64,000 nt of DNA from Mycobacterium dioxanotrophicus. GTDB taxonomy: Bacteria > Actinomycetota > Actinomycetes > Mycobacteriales > Mycobacteriaceae. Positions 16,370-23,712 of this stretch are shown here, one piece after another; position 1 is the stretch's first letter; every line of letters starts with the position of its first letter. The stretch spans positions 1,116,001 to 1,180,000 of the forward strand of contig NZ_CP020809.1 of NCBI RefSeq assembly GCF_002157835.1. Direction: 5' to 3'. The position numbers were made by a program, and so were the translations under genes. The notes under the pieces are model-generated. The model searched no databases and was not told where the DNA came from. It saw only the letters and a program-made list of their open reading frames with translations.

Positions 16370-17608
16370 CTAGAAGTCGTCGGGAACGCTCGGAGCCGTC
16401 GGCCAGCCGAAGCCCACCGCGGACCGCTGCACCGAGCCCGCGGTGAGTTCGACTGCCAATCCGGCCGCGGTCAAGGACTGCAGGCTCACCCCACCCAGGT
16501 AGATGGCCCCGAGATCACGCGCGGTGATGGCGATATCGGGTGGCTCCGTGGTGTTTTCGCAATCGGCGTGGTCGGGGCCGCCGCGCAGCCGGTAGCGCCC
16601 GGAGTTCCACGGGCAGAACTCGTCGCTCACCTCCAAGACGACGTCGATCGGGGCGGCGTAACGGCGCAGCGTCAACGCGCGGGCGACGTCCACCAACCGC
16701 ACGTAGACACCGTCGCTCACATCGCATTGCAAGGCGCGCTGGTCGGCCACCAGGTAGCGCAGCGGTTCGTCGACGGCGGCCCCGTAGCAGGTGACGCTGC
16801 GCACCAGATCCATGTCCAACAGGTACCGCCAGAGCCGCGCGTACGCGCGGGAATGAGTGGCCCGCACCTCCTGGACGTGCAATTCGGCAGCGGGCTGTCC
16901 GGTATCCGCCCAATGCGACTTGGGGCGGTAGATGGCGAATCCGCTGACGGTTCCGTCAGCGTCGTGGTGCACCGCGAAGCGGATCTTGCCGGAGTCCTTT
17001 TGACGCTCCTCGTTGTCGTGGATCCAGGACTCCCACCACGGACCGGTTCGGGCCATCTGACCGGGCTTCTGCGCGGTCGCCTGGTCGTAAATCGCCGGAG
17101 CGCAGCTCAGCAGTGTCTCGGCATCGACTGCTGTCACCAAGCCGTCGCCGAGGTCGACGTCCGGGCGGAACGCGAGCTCGCGCACCTGCCCCTTCAACGT
17201 GGCGCTGGAGCATGCCATGCCGTAGCCAAAACGCCCGTAGATCAACGCTTCTGACGCGAACAAGATCGCCAGCGCCTCGCCGCGGGATCGGATGTCGTCG
17301 AGCTGATGACGCATCATCGCGGTCAGTAGACCGCGGCGGCGGTGGCTGGGCGACACGGTGACCACCGTGACAGCGGCCACCGGCGCGGTCAGGCCTCCGG
17401 GAAGGATCACCTCCCGCGCAAACGCCCCGGCCGTCGACGCCCACCGCTTCCCGTCGTGAAACCCGAACATCCGGTCGAGGTCGGTGAACTTGCGGATCAG
17501 GTCGATCTCGTCCATCCGAGGGTCTTGCAGGAACACCCCATACGACGCTGACATGAATTCTCGGAAGTCGTCATCGTCGGTGGTTGCGCGCAGGGTCAGT
17601 TCAGTCAC
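16370..17608 (-). CDS. Eis-like GNAT aminoglycoside/lysine N-acetyltransferase
   Basis: 412 aa, the usual Eis length. The N-terminal GNAT has AVTVVTVSPSHRRRGLLTAMMRHQL (acetyl-CoA binding), followed by FASEALIYGRFGYGMAC, a signature of the Eis group, and the chain ends in Phe, whose carboxylate serves as base in characterised Eis. Eis enzymes acetylate amines on aminoglycosides and proteins and work as hexamers. Mycobacteria may hold more than one paralogue, so identity with the classical eis gene is not claimed. It is probably co-transcribed with the HAD gene. Confidence 0.85.
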   Translation of the reverse strand: MTELTLRATTDDDDFREFMSASYGVFLQDPRMDEIDLIRKFTDLDRMFGFHDGKRWASTAGAFAREVILPGGLTAPVAAVTVVTVSPSHRRRGLLTAMMRHQLDDIRSRGEALAILFASEALIYGRFGYGMACSSATLKGQVRELAFRPDVDLGDGLVTAVDAETLLSCAPAIYDQATAQKPGQMARTGPWWESWIHDNEERQKDSGKIRFAVHHDADGTVSGFAIYRPKSHWADTGQPAAELHVQEVRATHSRAYARLWRYLLDMDLVRSVTCYGAAVDEPLRYLVADQRALQCDVSDGVYVRLVDVARALTLRRYAAPIDVVLEVSDEFCPWNSGRYRLRGGPDHADCENTTEPPDIAITARDLGAIYLGGVSLQSLTAAGLAVELTAGSVQRSAVGFGWPTAPSVPDDF

Positions 17609-17671
17609 ATGCTTCTGTGTACCGCACCGGGAGTGTCCGAGGCACCTGAATATTCTGGCGTCGCACGTCGG

Positions 17672-18391
17672 TCAGCGGCTCGGCCATTCGCCTCCGTTCA
17701 CTGCCACGGTCTGGCCGGTGATCTGGCGCGCACCAGACGAGGCGAGAAATGCGACGGTGGCGGCGATGTCGGACGGTGAGCCGGCGCGCTTGGTCATCGC
17801 GGCGTCCAGGAGTGAGGTCCGACGATCGTCGGTGAGCTTGTCCCGGAAGAACTCGGTATCCGCGATGTAACCGGGTGACACGACGTTCGCAGTGATACCG
17901 CGATCGCCGATCTGTCGTGCCAAGTCGATATTCCATGATGCGACAGCAGCTTTGGCAGCTCCGTAGGAACCGGCGCCCTTGTCGGCAGCGATCGAGCCGA
18001 TGGTGATGATGGTGGAGCCGGCCGGCATTCTGGGGAGCAGCGCCGTCGTCATGAGCACCGCGCTGATGAGGTTGTTGTCCAGGTTCTGCCGCCACGCCTC
18101 GGCTACGTCGGTTAGATCGATCGGCGCGTCCCGGTCGAAATCCGTGTTGCCTCCGGCGTTGTTCACCAGCACATCCACCGCGCCGATCTCTTCGGCAACT
18201 GTCGCGGTGCGCAGCGGGTCGGTGCCGTCGAGCACGATGGCGCGTACCGAGCCATCGATGTCTTCCGCGGCCTTGTGGAGAACGTCGATCCGCCGGCCCG
18301 TGATGACCACGTCCGCGCCGTCTGCGGCGAATCGAGCGGCGACCGCTCGGCCGATCCCGGTACCCCCGCCAGTGACAACTACTGTCCGCAT
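17672..18391 (-). CDS. Short-chain dehydrogenase/reductase under MarR control
   Basis: 239 aa from the ATG at 18391, with AGGAGG eight bases upstream. VVVTGGGTGIGRAVAARFAADGADVVITGRR is the cofactor loop, NNAGGNT the support, GSIAADKGAGSYGAAKAA the catalytic Ser, Tyr and Lys. The end GQTVAVNGGEW is typical of SDR proteins. The substrate is unknown. It is divergent from a MarR gene across a 16-bp perfect palindrome. Confidence 0.88.
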   Translation of the reverse strand: MRTVVVTGGGTGIGRAVAARFAADGADVVITGRRIDVLHKAAEDIDGSVRAIVLDGTDPLRTATVAEEIGAVDVLVNNAGGNTDFDRDAPIDLTDVAEAWRQNLDNNLISAVLMTTALLPRMPAGSTIITIGSIAADKGAGSYGAAKAAVASWNIDLARQIGDRGITANVVSPGYIADTEFFRDKLTDDRRTSLLDAAMTKRAGSPSDIAATVAFLASSGARQITGQTVAVNGGEWPSR

Positions 18392-18407
18392 GTCTGGACC
18401 TCCTGTA

Positions 18408-18423
18408 TGTTTAGATCTAAACA
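18408..18423. promoter_or_regulatory. Perfect 16-bp palindromic operator (MarR type)
   Basis: TGTTTAGATCTAAACA reads the same on both strands. It lies 17 bp from the SDR start and 18 bp from the MarR start, so a bound dimer would block both divergent promoters. The length and symmetry suit a winged-helix MarR dimer. Confidence 0.75.
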
Positions 18424-18441
18424 AAGGTAGCAGGAGTGCAC

Positions 18442-18990
18442 GTGGACGAGTCAACATCGGACGACCCGGTCGATGCCATCGCGGCGGCATGGCGGCGCGA
18501 ATTACCCCATGTCTCGGTGGAATCCATCGGCATCGTCACGCGGGTCTGGCAGATCGCAAAGCTGCTCGGCGATGATCGGGCCCGGCTGCTGCGCGCCCGT
18601 GATGCCGATATGGCCACCCTCGACCTCCTCTCGACCCTGCGACGCCACGGCAGGCCCTACCGCATGACGACGCGGGAGCTGGCCGCCGCCTCACTCATCA
18701 CCGCCGGCGCGATCACACAACGCGTGGACCGGGCCGAAAAACAGGGACTCGTCAGACGCGCGGGCCGACACGACTCCCGAGCCGTCGACGTCGAACTGAC
18801 CGAGCGGGGCCACGAGACCGCCGACGAGCTCGTGGCGGCCGTGCTGGCTCGCGAATGTGAGCTGCTCCAAGGGCTTTCCCGGGTTCAACGGGAGCAACTC
18901 GCGAACACGCTCAAGGCTCTGCTCGGGCATCTTTCGGACGAACTCGGAGTGCGGGAGCGGCCGGGTCATGTCGGGCACCACGACATCTGA
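18442..18990 (+). CDS. MarR family transcriptional regulator
   Basis: 182 aa from the GTG at 18442, five bases after AGGAG; an in-frame GTG at 18436 overlaps that ribosome site and is less likely. The winged helix is MTTRELAAASLITAGAITQRVDRAEKQGLVRRAGRHDSRAVDVELTERG, with the conserved wing DSR...V.LT..G. The N-terminal extension is unusually long (about 50 residues). The divergent SDR and the palindrome between them make autoregulation and control of the SDR likely. The ligand is unknown. Confidence 0.88.
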   Translation: MDESTSDDPVDAIAAAWRRELPHVSVESIGIVTRVWQIAKLLGDDRARLLRARDADMATLDLLSTLRRHGRPYRMTTRELAAASLITAGAITQRVDRAEKQGLVRRAGRHDSRAVDVELTERGHETADELVAAVLARECELLQGLSRVQREQLANTLKALLGHLSDELGVRERPGHVGHHDI

Positions 18991-19003
18991 AGTCTGACAG
19001 AGG

Positions 19004-20239
19004 CTAGGCGCCGCGCTCAGACTTGACCTTCTCCAGCAGCACCGTCCGTTCGCGTTCGTTGGCCGTCATGGCTGCTGCCCGCTCGAATTCGGTTGCCGCC
19101 TCGTCGTTCCGGCCCAGCCGCGACAGCAATTCTCCGCGCACGCTCGGCAACAGGTACGAGTCGTCCAGTCCGGTGATACCGTCCACGACGGGCAGTGCGT
19201 CGGCGGGTCCGTCGCGCATCGCCAGGGCCACCGCCCGGTTCAGTTCCACCACCGGCGAGGGGGTGATCTGCAGCAGCGCATCGTAGATCGACACGATGCG
19301 GGCCCAGTCGGTGTCGGCGGCGGTGGGAGCGACAGCGTGACATTCGGCCAGTGCGGCCTGCAGCGCGTACGATCCCCAACCACGTTGCTGGACAAGTTCT
19401 TTGACGCGATCCAGGCGAGCGACGCCGCGGTGGATCTGGGCGCGGTCCCAGCGGGTGCGGTCCTGATCCTCCAGCAGCACCGGGTTACCGTCGGCGTCGG
19501 TGCGGGCCGCGAATCGCGACGACTGGAATTCCATCAGCGCCACCAGCCCGTGTACTTCGGGTTCGTCGGGGGTCAGGGCCGCCAGCACCCGGCCCAGTCG
19601 TAGTGCCTCACTGCACAATTCGTCGCGGATCCAGCGCTGACCCGACGACGCTGCGTAACCCTCGTTGAACACCAGGTAGATCACGCCCAGCACGGCGGCC
19701 AGTCGCGCCCCGAACTCGGTGCGGTCGGGCACCTCGAAGGGCACGCCGGCAAGGGCCTTCTTGGCGCGGGTGATGCGTGCCGCCATCGTCGCCTTCGACG
19801 TGAGGAACGCCTTGGCGATCTCCTCGGTGCTCAGGCCGCCGACCACCCGCAGGGTGAGTGCGATCTGCGCTTCCCGTGACAACACCGGATGCGCCGAGAT
19901 GAAGATCAGCCGCAGCACGTCGTCGTCGATACGGTCGGGATCCCATGCCTCATCGACGTGGTCAGCGAGTTCACTAGCCAGCACGACGTATTTGGTGTCG
20001 AGGTTGTCCTGGCGCCGGAAGTAGTCGATCGCCTTGCGCTTGGCCACCGTCGTCAACCAGGCGCCGGGATTGCGGGGTACCCCGGTCTGCGGCCACTGCG
20101 TCAATGCGTCGACCAGGGCGTCGGCCGCCATGTCCTCGGCCAGACCGACGTCCCCGATCGAGCGGGTCAGCGTCGCGACGATCTTGGCAGCTTCCATGCG
20201 CCACACCGCGTCGACGGTGTCCCGCAGGTCCTCTGCCAT
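19004..20239 (-). CDS. ECF42-type RNA polymerase sigma factor with C-terminal TPR-like extension
   Basis: 411 aa from the ATG at 20239. Region 2 contains AEDMAADALVDALTQWP and NPGAWLTTVAKRKAIDYFRR; region 4 has GGLSTEEIAKAFLTSKATMAARITRAKKAL. A long C-terminal domain follows (VIYLVFNEGYAASSG, LEDQDRTRWDRAQI, ALQAALAECHA, then TPR-like repeats to the end). This architecture is that of ECF group 42, which needs no classical anti-sigma and usually pairs with a DGPF/YCII gene. Such a gene is at 23119-23577, separated by fadD8 and others, and carries a matching promoter. Confidence 0.88.
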   Translation of the reverse strand: MAEDLRDTVDAVWRMEAAKIVATLTRSIGDVGLAEDMAADALVDALTQWPQTGVPRNPGAWLTTVAKRKAIDYFRRQDNLDTKYVVLASELADHVDEAWDPDRIDDDVLRLIFISAHPVLSREAQIALTLRVVGGLSTEEIAKAFLTSKATMAARITRAKKALAGVPFEVPDRTEFGARLAAVLGVIYLVFNEGYAASSGQRWIRDELCSEALRLGRVLAALTPDEPEVHGLVALMEFQSSRFAARTDADGNPVLLEDQDRTRWDRAQIHRGVARLDRVKELVQQRGWGSYALQAALAECHAVAPTAADTDWARIVSIYDALLQITPSPVVELNRAVALAMRDGPADALPVVDGITGLDDSYLLPSVRGELLSRLGRNDEAATEFERAAAMTANERERTVLLEKVKSERGA

Positions 20240-20256
20240 GTCCCCATTCTGCGGCC

Positions 20257-20403
20257 TTACTTCCAGTGGCCGCCATGTTGGCTGCAGACGAGTCCCGTGC
20301 TGTTGCACTTGCTGCAGCCGAGCTTGCCTCCGAGGCCGCTCGCACGGCCTCCGTTACAGCCTTGGCAGTCGTGAAGCGATCGGTGACATTTCTTGCACTC
20401 CAT
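20257..20403 (-). CDS. 48-residue CxxC-rich zinc-binding protein
   Basis: From the ATG at 20403, with AAGGA eight bases upstream, reading MECKKCHRSLHDCQGCNGG...LGCSKCNSTGLVCSQHGGHWK. It has seven Cys as CxxC, CxxC, CxxC and C, plus four His, and resembles a single DnaJ-type zinc ribbon (CxxCxG spacing). It ends 17 bp before the sigma-factor start and reads in the same direction, so the two are probably one transcript. It could be a redox or metal sensor for the sigma factor, but this is speculation. Confidence 0.7.
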   Translation of the reverse strand: MECKKCHRSLHDCQGCNGGRASGLGGKLGCSKCNSTGLVCSQHGGHWK

Positions 20404-20472
20404 GGCATGAATCCTTTCGAGAGTGGTTGCCGGCACGGAACTCTTCCACCCGGCGAGAGGCCTCGATATCGT

Positions 20473-20484
20473 TCGTTCGAACGA
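20473..20484. promoter_or_regulatory. 12-bp palindrome in a divergent promoter gap
   Basis: TCGTTCGAACGA is a perfect palindrome inside a longer run of TCGT/ACGA units. It lies between the zinc-ribbon gene (minus) and the membrane-anchored protein (plus), 70 and 155 bp from their starts. No bound regulator can be named. Confidence 0.35.
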
Positions 20485-20639
20485 CAGGAGACGCGGTTGA
20501 GCGTCACTCGAAAACCGTTGCCCACCACCGGCCGTAGTCCGAACGGTCGATTGATCACGGTGGGTGTGGCTCGTAGCTTCGATCCCGAAACGTGGCCGAC
20601 ACGTCCGCGTTGATTCCACCCAATCTCTGAGAGGTACTG

Positions 20640-21050
20640 ATGGACATTGTTTTTGGGTTCTTCGTGTTCGTCGCCGTCTTCTTCGTCGCCGCTGCGATTC
20701 TGACAGTGCTGGCGAAGCGGCAGATCGACTTCCACCTTCTGGGCGCATCCGTCGATGACGCCTTCGAAGTTCTGGACAGCTCAGGCGCTTTGCGTGGCGG
20801 ATGGAAGACCTCCGGCGGGGACGGTGCCATCAACATCCGCCCGGGCTTCTTTCTCGGCGGGCGTGACGGCCGTCCCGTGGTGTCCATCAACCTGGAGCCG
20901 GATCACGCGGGCACTCACGTCCAGGTGTGGATGTCTGCGTGGGTGTCACGGTTCGGAATGATCGAGCCATTCCAATCCATCATCGTGATGCTGCGGCGCA
21001 ACAAGATCGTCAAGGCGTTGAACGCGGTTTGCGAGCCGTCGATCACCTGA
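20640..21050 (+). CDS. Membrane-anchored protein of unknown function
   Basis: 136 aa from the ATG at 20640, with GAGAGG just upstream. One N-terminal membrane helix (IVFGFFVFVAVFFVAAAILTVLA), then a soluble beta-rich domain with alternating strands (NIRPGFFLGGRDGRPVVSINLEPDHAGTHVQVWMSAW). The N-in/C-out or reverse topology is not clear. No family recognised. It is divergent from the zinc-ribbon and sigma-factor transcript, so it may share its regulation. Confidence 0.65.
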   Translation: MDIVFGFFVFVAVFFVAAAILTVLAKRQIDFHLLGASVDDAFEVLDSSGALRGGWKTSGGDGAINIRPGFFLGGRDGRPVVSINLEPDHAGTHVQVWMSAWVSRFGMIEPFQSIIVMLRRNKIVKALNAVCEPSIT

Positions 21051-21078
21051 TTCTGCTCGCCGGGAACCGCGGGGCGAC

Positions 21079-22677
21079 TCAGCCCACCGACCGCTCAGCG
21101 CCCGCCCAGAACTGGGCGCGCACCGCCTTCTTGTCGGGCTTGCCCAGCGCCGTCACCGGCACGGAGTCCACCACGAGCACCTGCTTGGGTGACTGCACCG
21201 AACCCTTGCGTTCCTTGACTGCGGCCTGGATCTCGGCGGTCATCGCGGCTACCGCTGCTTCATCGGAAGCGGCGTCCGGACGCAGCACCACCACGGCCGT
21301 CACCGCCTCGCCCCACTTCTCGTCGGGGGTACCGATCACGCACACTTGGGCCACCGAGGGATGTTCGGCCACAACGTCTTCCACCTCCCGGGGGAACACG
21401 TTGAAGCCTCCGGTGACGATCATGTCCTTGGTCCGGTCGACGATGTACCAGAAACCGTCCTCGTCTTCGCGGGCCAGGTCGCCGGTGTGCATCCAGCCGT
21501 CGCGGAATGTCTCCGCGGTGGCCTCCGGCAACTTCCAGTACCCGCCCGACAGTAGCGGCCCGGACACGCAGATCTCGCCGACCTCACCCTGGGGCACCCG
21601 GTTGCCTTCGGCGTCCAGCAGAGCGGTCCGCGCGAACAGGGTGGGCCGCCCACACGAGGTGAGCCGCTTCTCGTCGTGATCCTTTTTCGACAGGTACGTG
21701 ATGACCATCGGAGCCTCGGATTGCCCGTAGTACTGCGCGAAGATCGGGCCGAATCGCCGGATGGCTTCGGCCAGGCGCACGGGGTTCATCGCCGAGGCGC
21801 CGTAGTAGACGGTCTGCAGCGACGATAGATCCCGGGTATGCGAATCCGGATGATCCATCAGCGCATAGATCATCGACGGCACCAGCATGGTCGCGGTGAT
21901 CTTCTGCTCCTCGATCACCCGCAGCACCTCGGCCGGGTCGAACTTCGTCAGGACGATCAGCTCACCGCCTTTGACGACGGTCGGGACGAAGAACGCGGCG
22001 CCGGCATGCGACAGTGGCGTGCACATCAGAAAGCGCGGGTTCTCCGGCCACTCCCACTCGGCGAGCTGGATGGTGGTCATCGTGGTGATGGACTGCACCG
22101 TGCCGATGACGCCCTTGGGCTTGCCGGTGGTGCCACCGGTGTAGGTCAGGCCGCCGATGTGGTCGGGCGCGAGGTCGGCGGCGACCAGCGGCTGCGGGCT
22201 GAACTTGGCGGCTTCGGCGGCCAGGTCGACGGCCACGCCCTCCAACTCGGTGGGCACCGGGCCGATGGTCAGCACCTGCTTGAGGCTGGGCACCTTGTCC
22301 AGCAGACCCTGGGCCCGTTCGACGAACGCCGGCGTCGGGTCGATGATCAGCGATGTCACCTCGGCGTCGGCCAGCACGTACGCGTGGTCGTCGAGGGATC
22401 CGAGCGGATGCAGGGCCGTGCGCCGGTAGCCCTGGGTCTGGCCGGCTCCGATGATCATCAGCACCTCGGGCCGGTTCAGTGACAGCAGCCCGACCGCCGC
22501 GCCGGTACCGGCGCCGAGCGCCTCGAACGCCTGGATGTACTGGCTGATGCGGTCGGCGAGCTGGCCACCGGTCAAGGTGGTGTCGCCGAGGAACAGGACC
22601 GGCTTGTCCTTGTTGCGCTTGAGGGCGCCGACGGTGAGGTGGCCGGAGTGCAGGGGATGGCGCAGCAGGTCACTCAT
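21079..22677 (-). CDS. fadD8: Fatty-acyl-CoA/AMP ligase FadD8-like
   Basis: 532 aa from the ATG at 22677. ANL motifs: LTYTGGTTGKPKG (P-loop), YYGQSEAPMV, GWMHTGDLAREDEDGFWYIVDRTKDMIVTGGFNVFPREVE, and the catalytic Lys in ALGKPDKKAV. It joins a carboxylic acid to CoA through an acyl-AMP. The place between menB and the Rv0552-like amidohydrolase is that of fadD8 in M. tuberculosis. The ECF sigma, zinc-ribbon and membrane genes lie between menB and it. The substrate chain is unknown. Confidence 0.88.
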   Translation of the reverse strand: MSDLLRHPLHSGHLTVGALKRNKDKPVLFLGDTTLTGGQLADRISQYIQAFEALGAGTGAAVGLLSLNRPEVLMIIGAGQTQGYRRTALHPLGSLDDHAYVLADAEVTSLIIDPTPAFVERAQGLLDKVPSLKQVLTIGPVPTELEGVAVDLAAEAAKFSPQPLVAADLAPDHIGGLTYTGGTTGKPKGVIGTVQSITTMTTIQLAEWEWPENPRFLMCTPLSHAGAAFFVPTVVKGGELIVLTKFDPAEVLRVIEEQKITATMLVPSMIYALMDHPDSHTRDLSSLQTVYYGASAMNPVRLAEAIRRFGPIFAQYYGQSEAPMVITYLSKKDHDEKRLTSCGRPTLFARTALLDAEGNRVPQGEVGEICVSGPLLSGGYWKLPEATAETFRDGWMHTGDLAREDEDGFWYIVDRTKDMIVTGGFNVFPREVEDVVAEHPSVAQVCVIGTPDEKWGEAVTAVVVLRPDAASDEAAVAAMTAEIQAAVKERKGSVQSPKQVLVVDSVPVTALGKPDKKAVRAQFWAGAERSVG

Positions 22678-22828
22678 GCCGTCCAGACTAGAACGTGTTC
22701 CAGAAATCTCCGATAGGGATCGGCCAATCCGTCGATTGAGGTAGTGCACTACGCGCGTTTGTGCAGGTCGATCTCCGTAATCTGCCAGTTATCCGACATC
22801 GGTGACAGGCGATCGGAGGAGGTTTGTC

Positions 22829-23068
22829 ATGGCACACCCATTCACGTATCCACTGCCCATGCCACGCTCGACCGCGTTGCTGGTCGTCTTCGGTGCCCTC
22901 ACGGCGGCCGGCTTCGGCGTCATCGGGTCGGCGGGGCCCGCGCACGCCGTCGCACAATGCAGGTTCGATACCCACAGTCCGTTCTTCCTGCCGACCGACA
23001 ACGTGTACCAGCGGCCGTTGCCGCTGGTGCCGCACTCGGCCGAACTGGGCGGACCGTGCAGGTTGTGA
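22829..23068 (+). CDS. Small secreted protein, mature part about 40 residues
   Basis: 79 aa from the ATG at 22829, with AGGAGG seven bases upstream. A Sec signal peptide runs to AGPAHA, leaving a mature chain near VAQCRFDTHSPFFLPTDNVYQRPLPLVPHSAELGGPCRL with two Cys that can form one disulfide. Pro-rich and small; no homologue recalled. The strong ribosome site supports expression. Confidence 0.65.
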   Translation: MAHPFTYPLPMPRSTALLVVFGALTAAGFGVIGSAGPAHAVAQCRFDTHSPFFLPTDNVYQRPLPLVPHSAELGGPCRL

Positions 23069-23118
23069 CGTCCGGTCCCCGGCGGTGAGCACGCCCGCCG
23101 GGGACCGCGGGACCGTCG

Positions 23119-23577
23119 TCAGCGGTTGGCGGCCTTACGCGCTTCGACGGCCAGCTTCTCGGCGAGATCGGCCTTCCACTGGATTTCCTTCTGCACCCAT
23201 TCGTTGTCCTGCGGGAACTCGTCGGTGTCATGGACGCGGCGCACCTCGAGCTTGACGCCCTTGCCCAGCGGGCACTTCACGGCCCACTGCCGCGCCTCTT
23301 CCTTCGAGGACACGTCGAGGATCCAGAACCCGTTGAACAGCTCCTTGGCCTCGGTGTACGGGCCGTCGGTGACCACCGGCGGGTCGGCGTTGAAGTCCAC
23401 CACGAAACCCTCTTCGGGACCGGTCAGGCCCTCGCCGGCCAGCAGCACGCCGGCCTTGATGAGCTCTTCGTTGTAGCGGCCCATCGCTGCGATGATCTCG
23501 TTGAAATCGATGTTGAGCTCGGCCATCGCGGCCTCCGCCTCGGGAGTGGACCGCATGATCAGCATGTAGCGCGACAT
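23119..23577 (-). CDS. YCII/DGPF family protein, likely ECF42 target
   Basis: 152 aa. MSRYMLIMRSTPEAEAAMAELN and later VTDGPYTEAKELFNGFWILDVSSKEEA give the DGPF-domain pattern (TDGPF-x-E-x-KE). These ferredoxin-fold proteins are genetic partners of ECF42 sigma factors; their activity is not established. The C-terminal tail (EIQWKADLAEKLAVEARKAANR) is longer than the minimal domain. An ECF42-like promoter precedes it at 23634-23661. Confidence 0.88.
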   Translation of the reverse strand: MSRYMLIMRSTPEAEAAMAELNIDFNEIIAAMGRYNEELIKAGVLLAGEGLTGPEEGFVVDFNADPPVVTDGPYTEAKELFNGFWILDVSSKEEARQWAVKCPLGKGVKLEVRRVHDTDEFPQDNEWVQKEIQWKADLAEKLAVEARKAANR

Positions 23578-23633
23578 TGTCGTGTCTCCTTCTGGAGTAG
23601 GGAAGGGGCCCGCTTATCGTGCCCTCGCACATA

Positions 23634-23661
23634 CGTCGAACGGCAAGCAGGCGAATCGACA
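23634..23661 (-). promoter_or_regulatory. Putative ECF42 promoter of the YCII gene
   Basis: On the minus strand TGTCGA (23661-23656) is followed after 17 bases by CGACG (23638-23634). TGTCGA with a CGA-type -10 is the motif I recall for ECF42 sigma factors. The -10 lies about 57 bp before the ATG, allowing a leader of roughly 50 nt. Confidence 0.5.
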
Positions 23662-23712
23662 CAACGGAGAAAAGTTTTCGAAAGTTTTTTTCGACCGCCT
23701 AGCATCCACGCT

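Noticed and set aside
15242..17254. 670-codon open frame on the plus strand
   Set aside because: It is antisense to the HNH, HAD and Eis-like genes, which have clear motifs; its protein is a low-complexity Gly/Arg/His/Val mix and it has no ribosome site.
20473..20484. LexA/SOS box candidate
   Set aside because: Mycobacterial SOS boxes read TCGAAC-N4-GTTCGA; this palindrome has no N4 spacer and the arms are in the wrong order.
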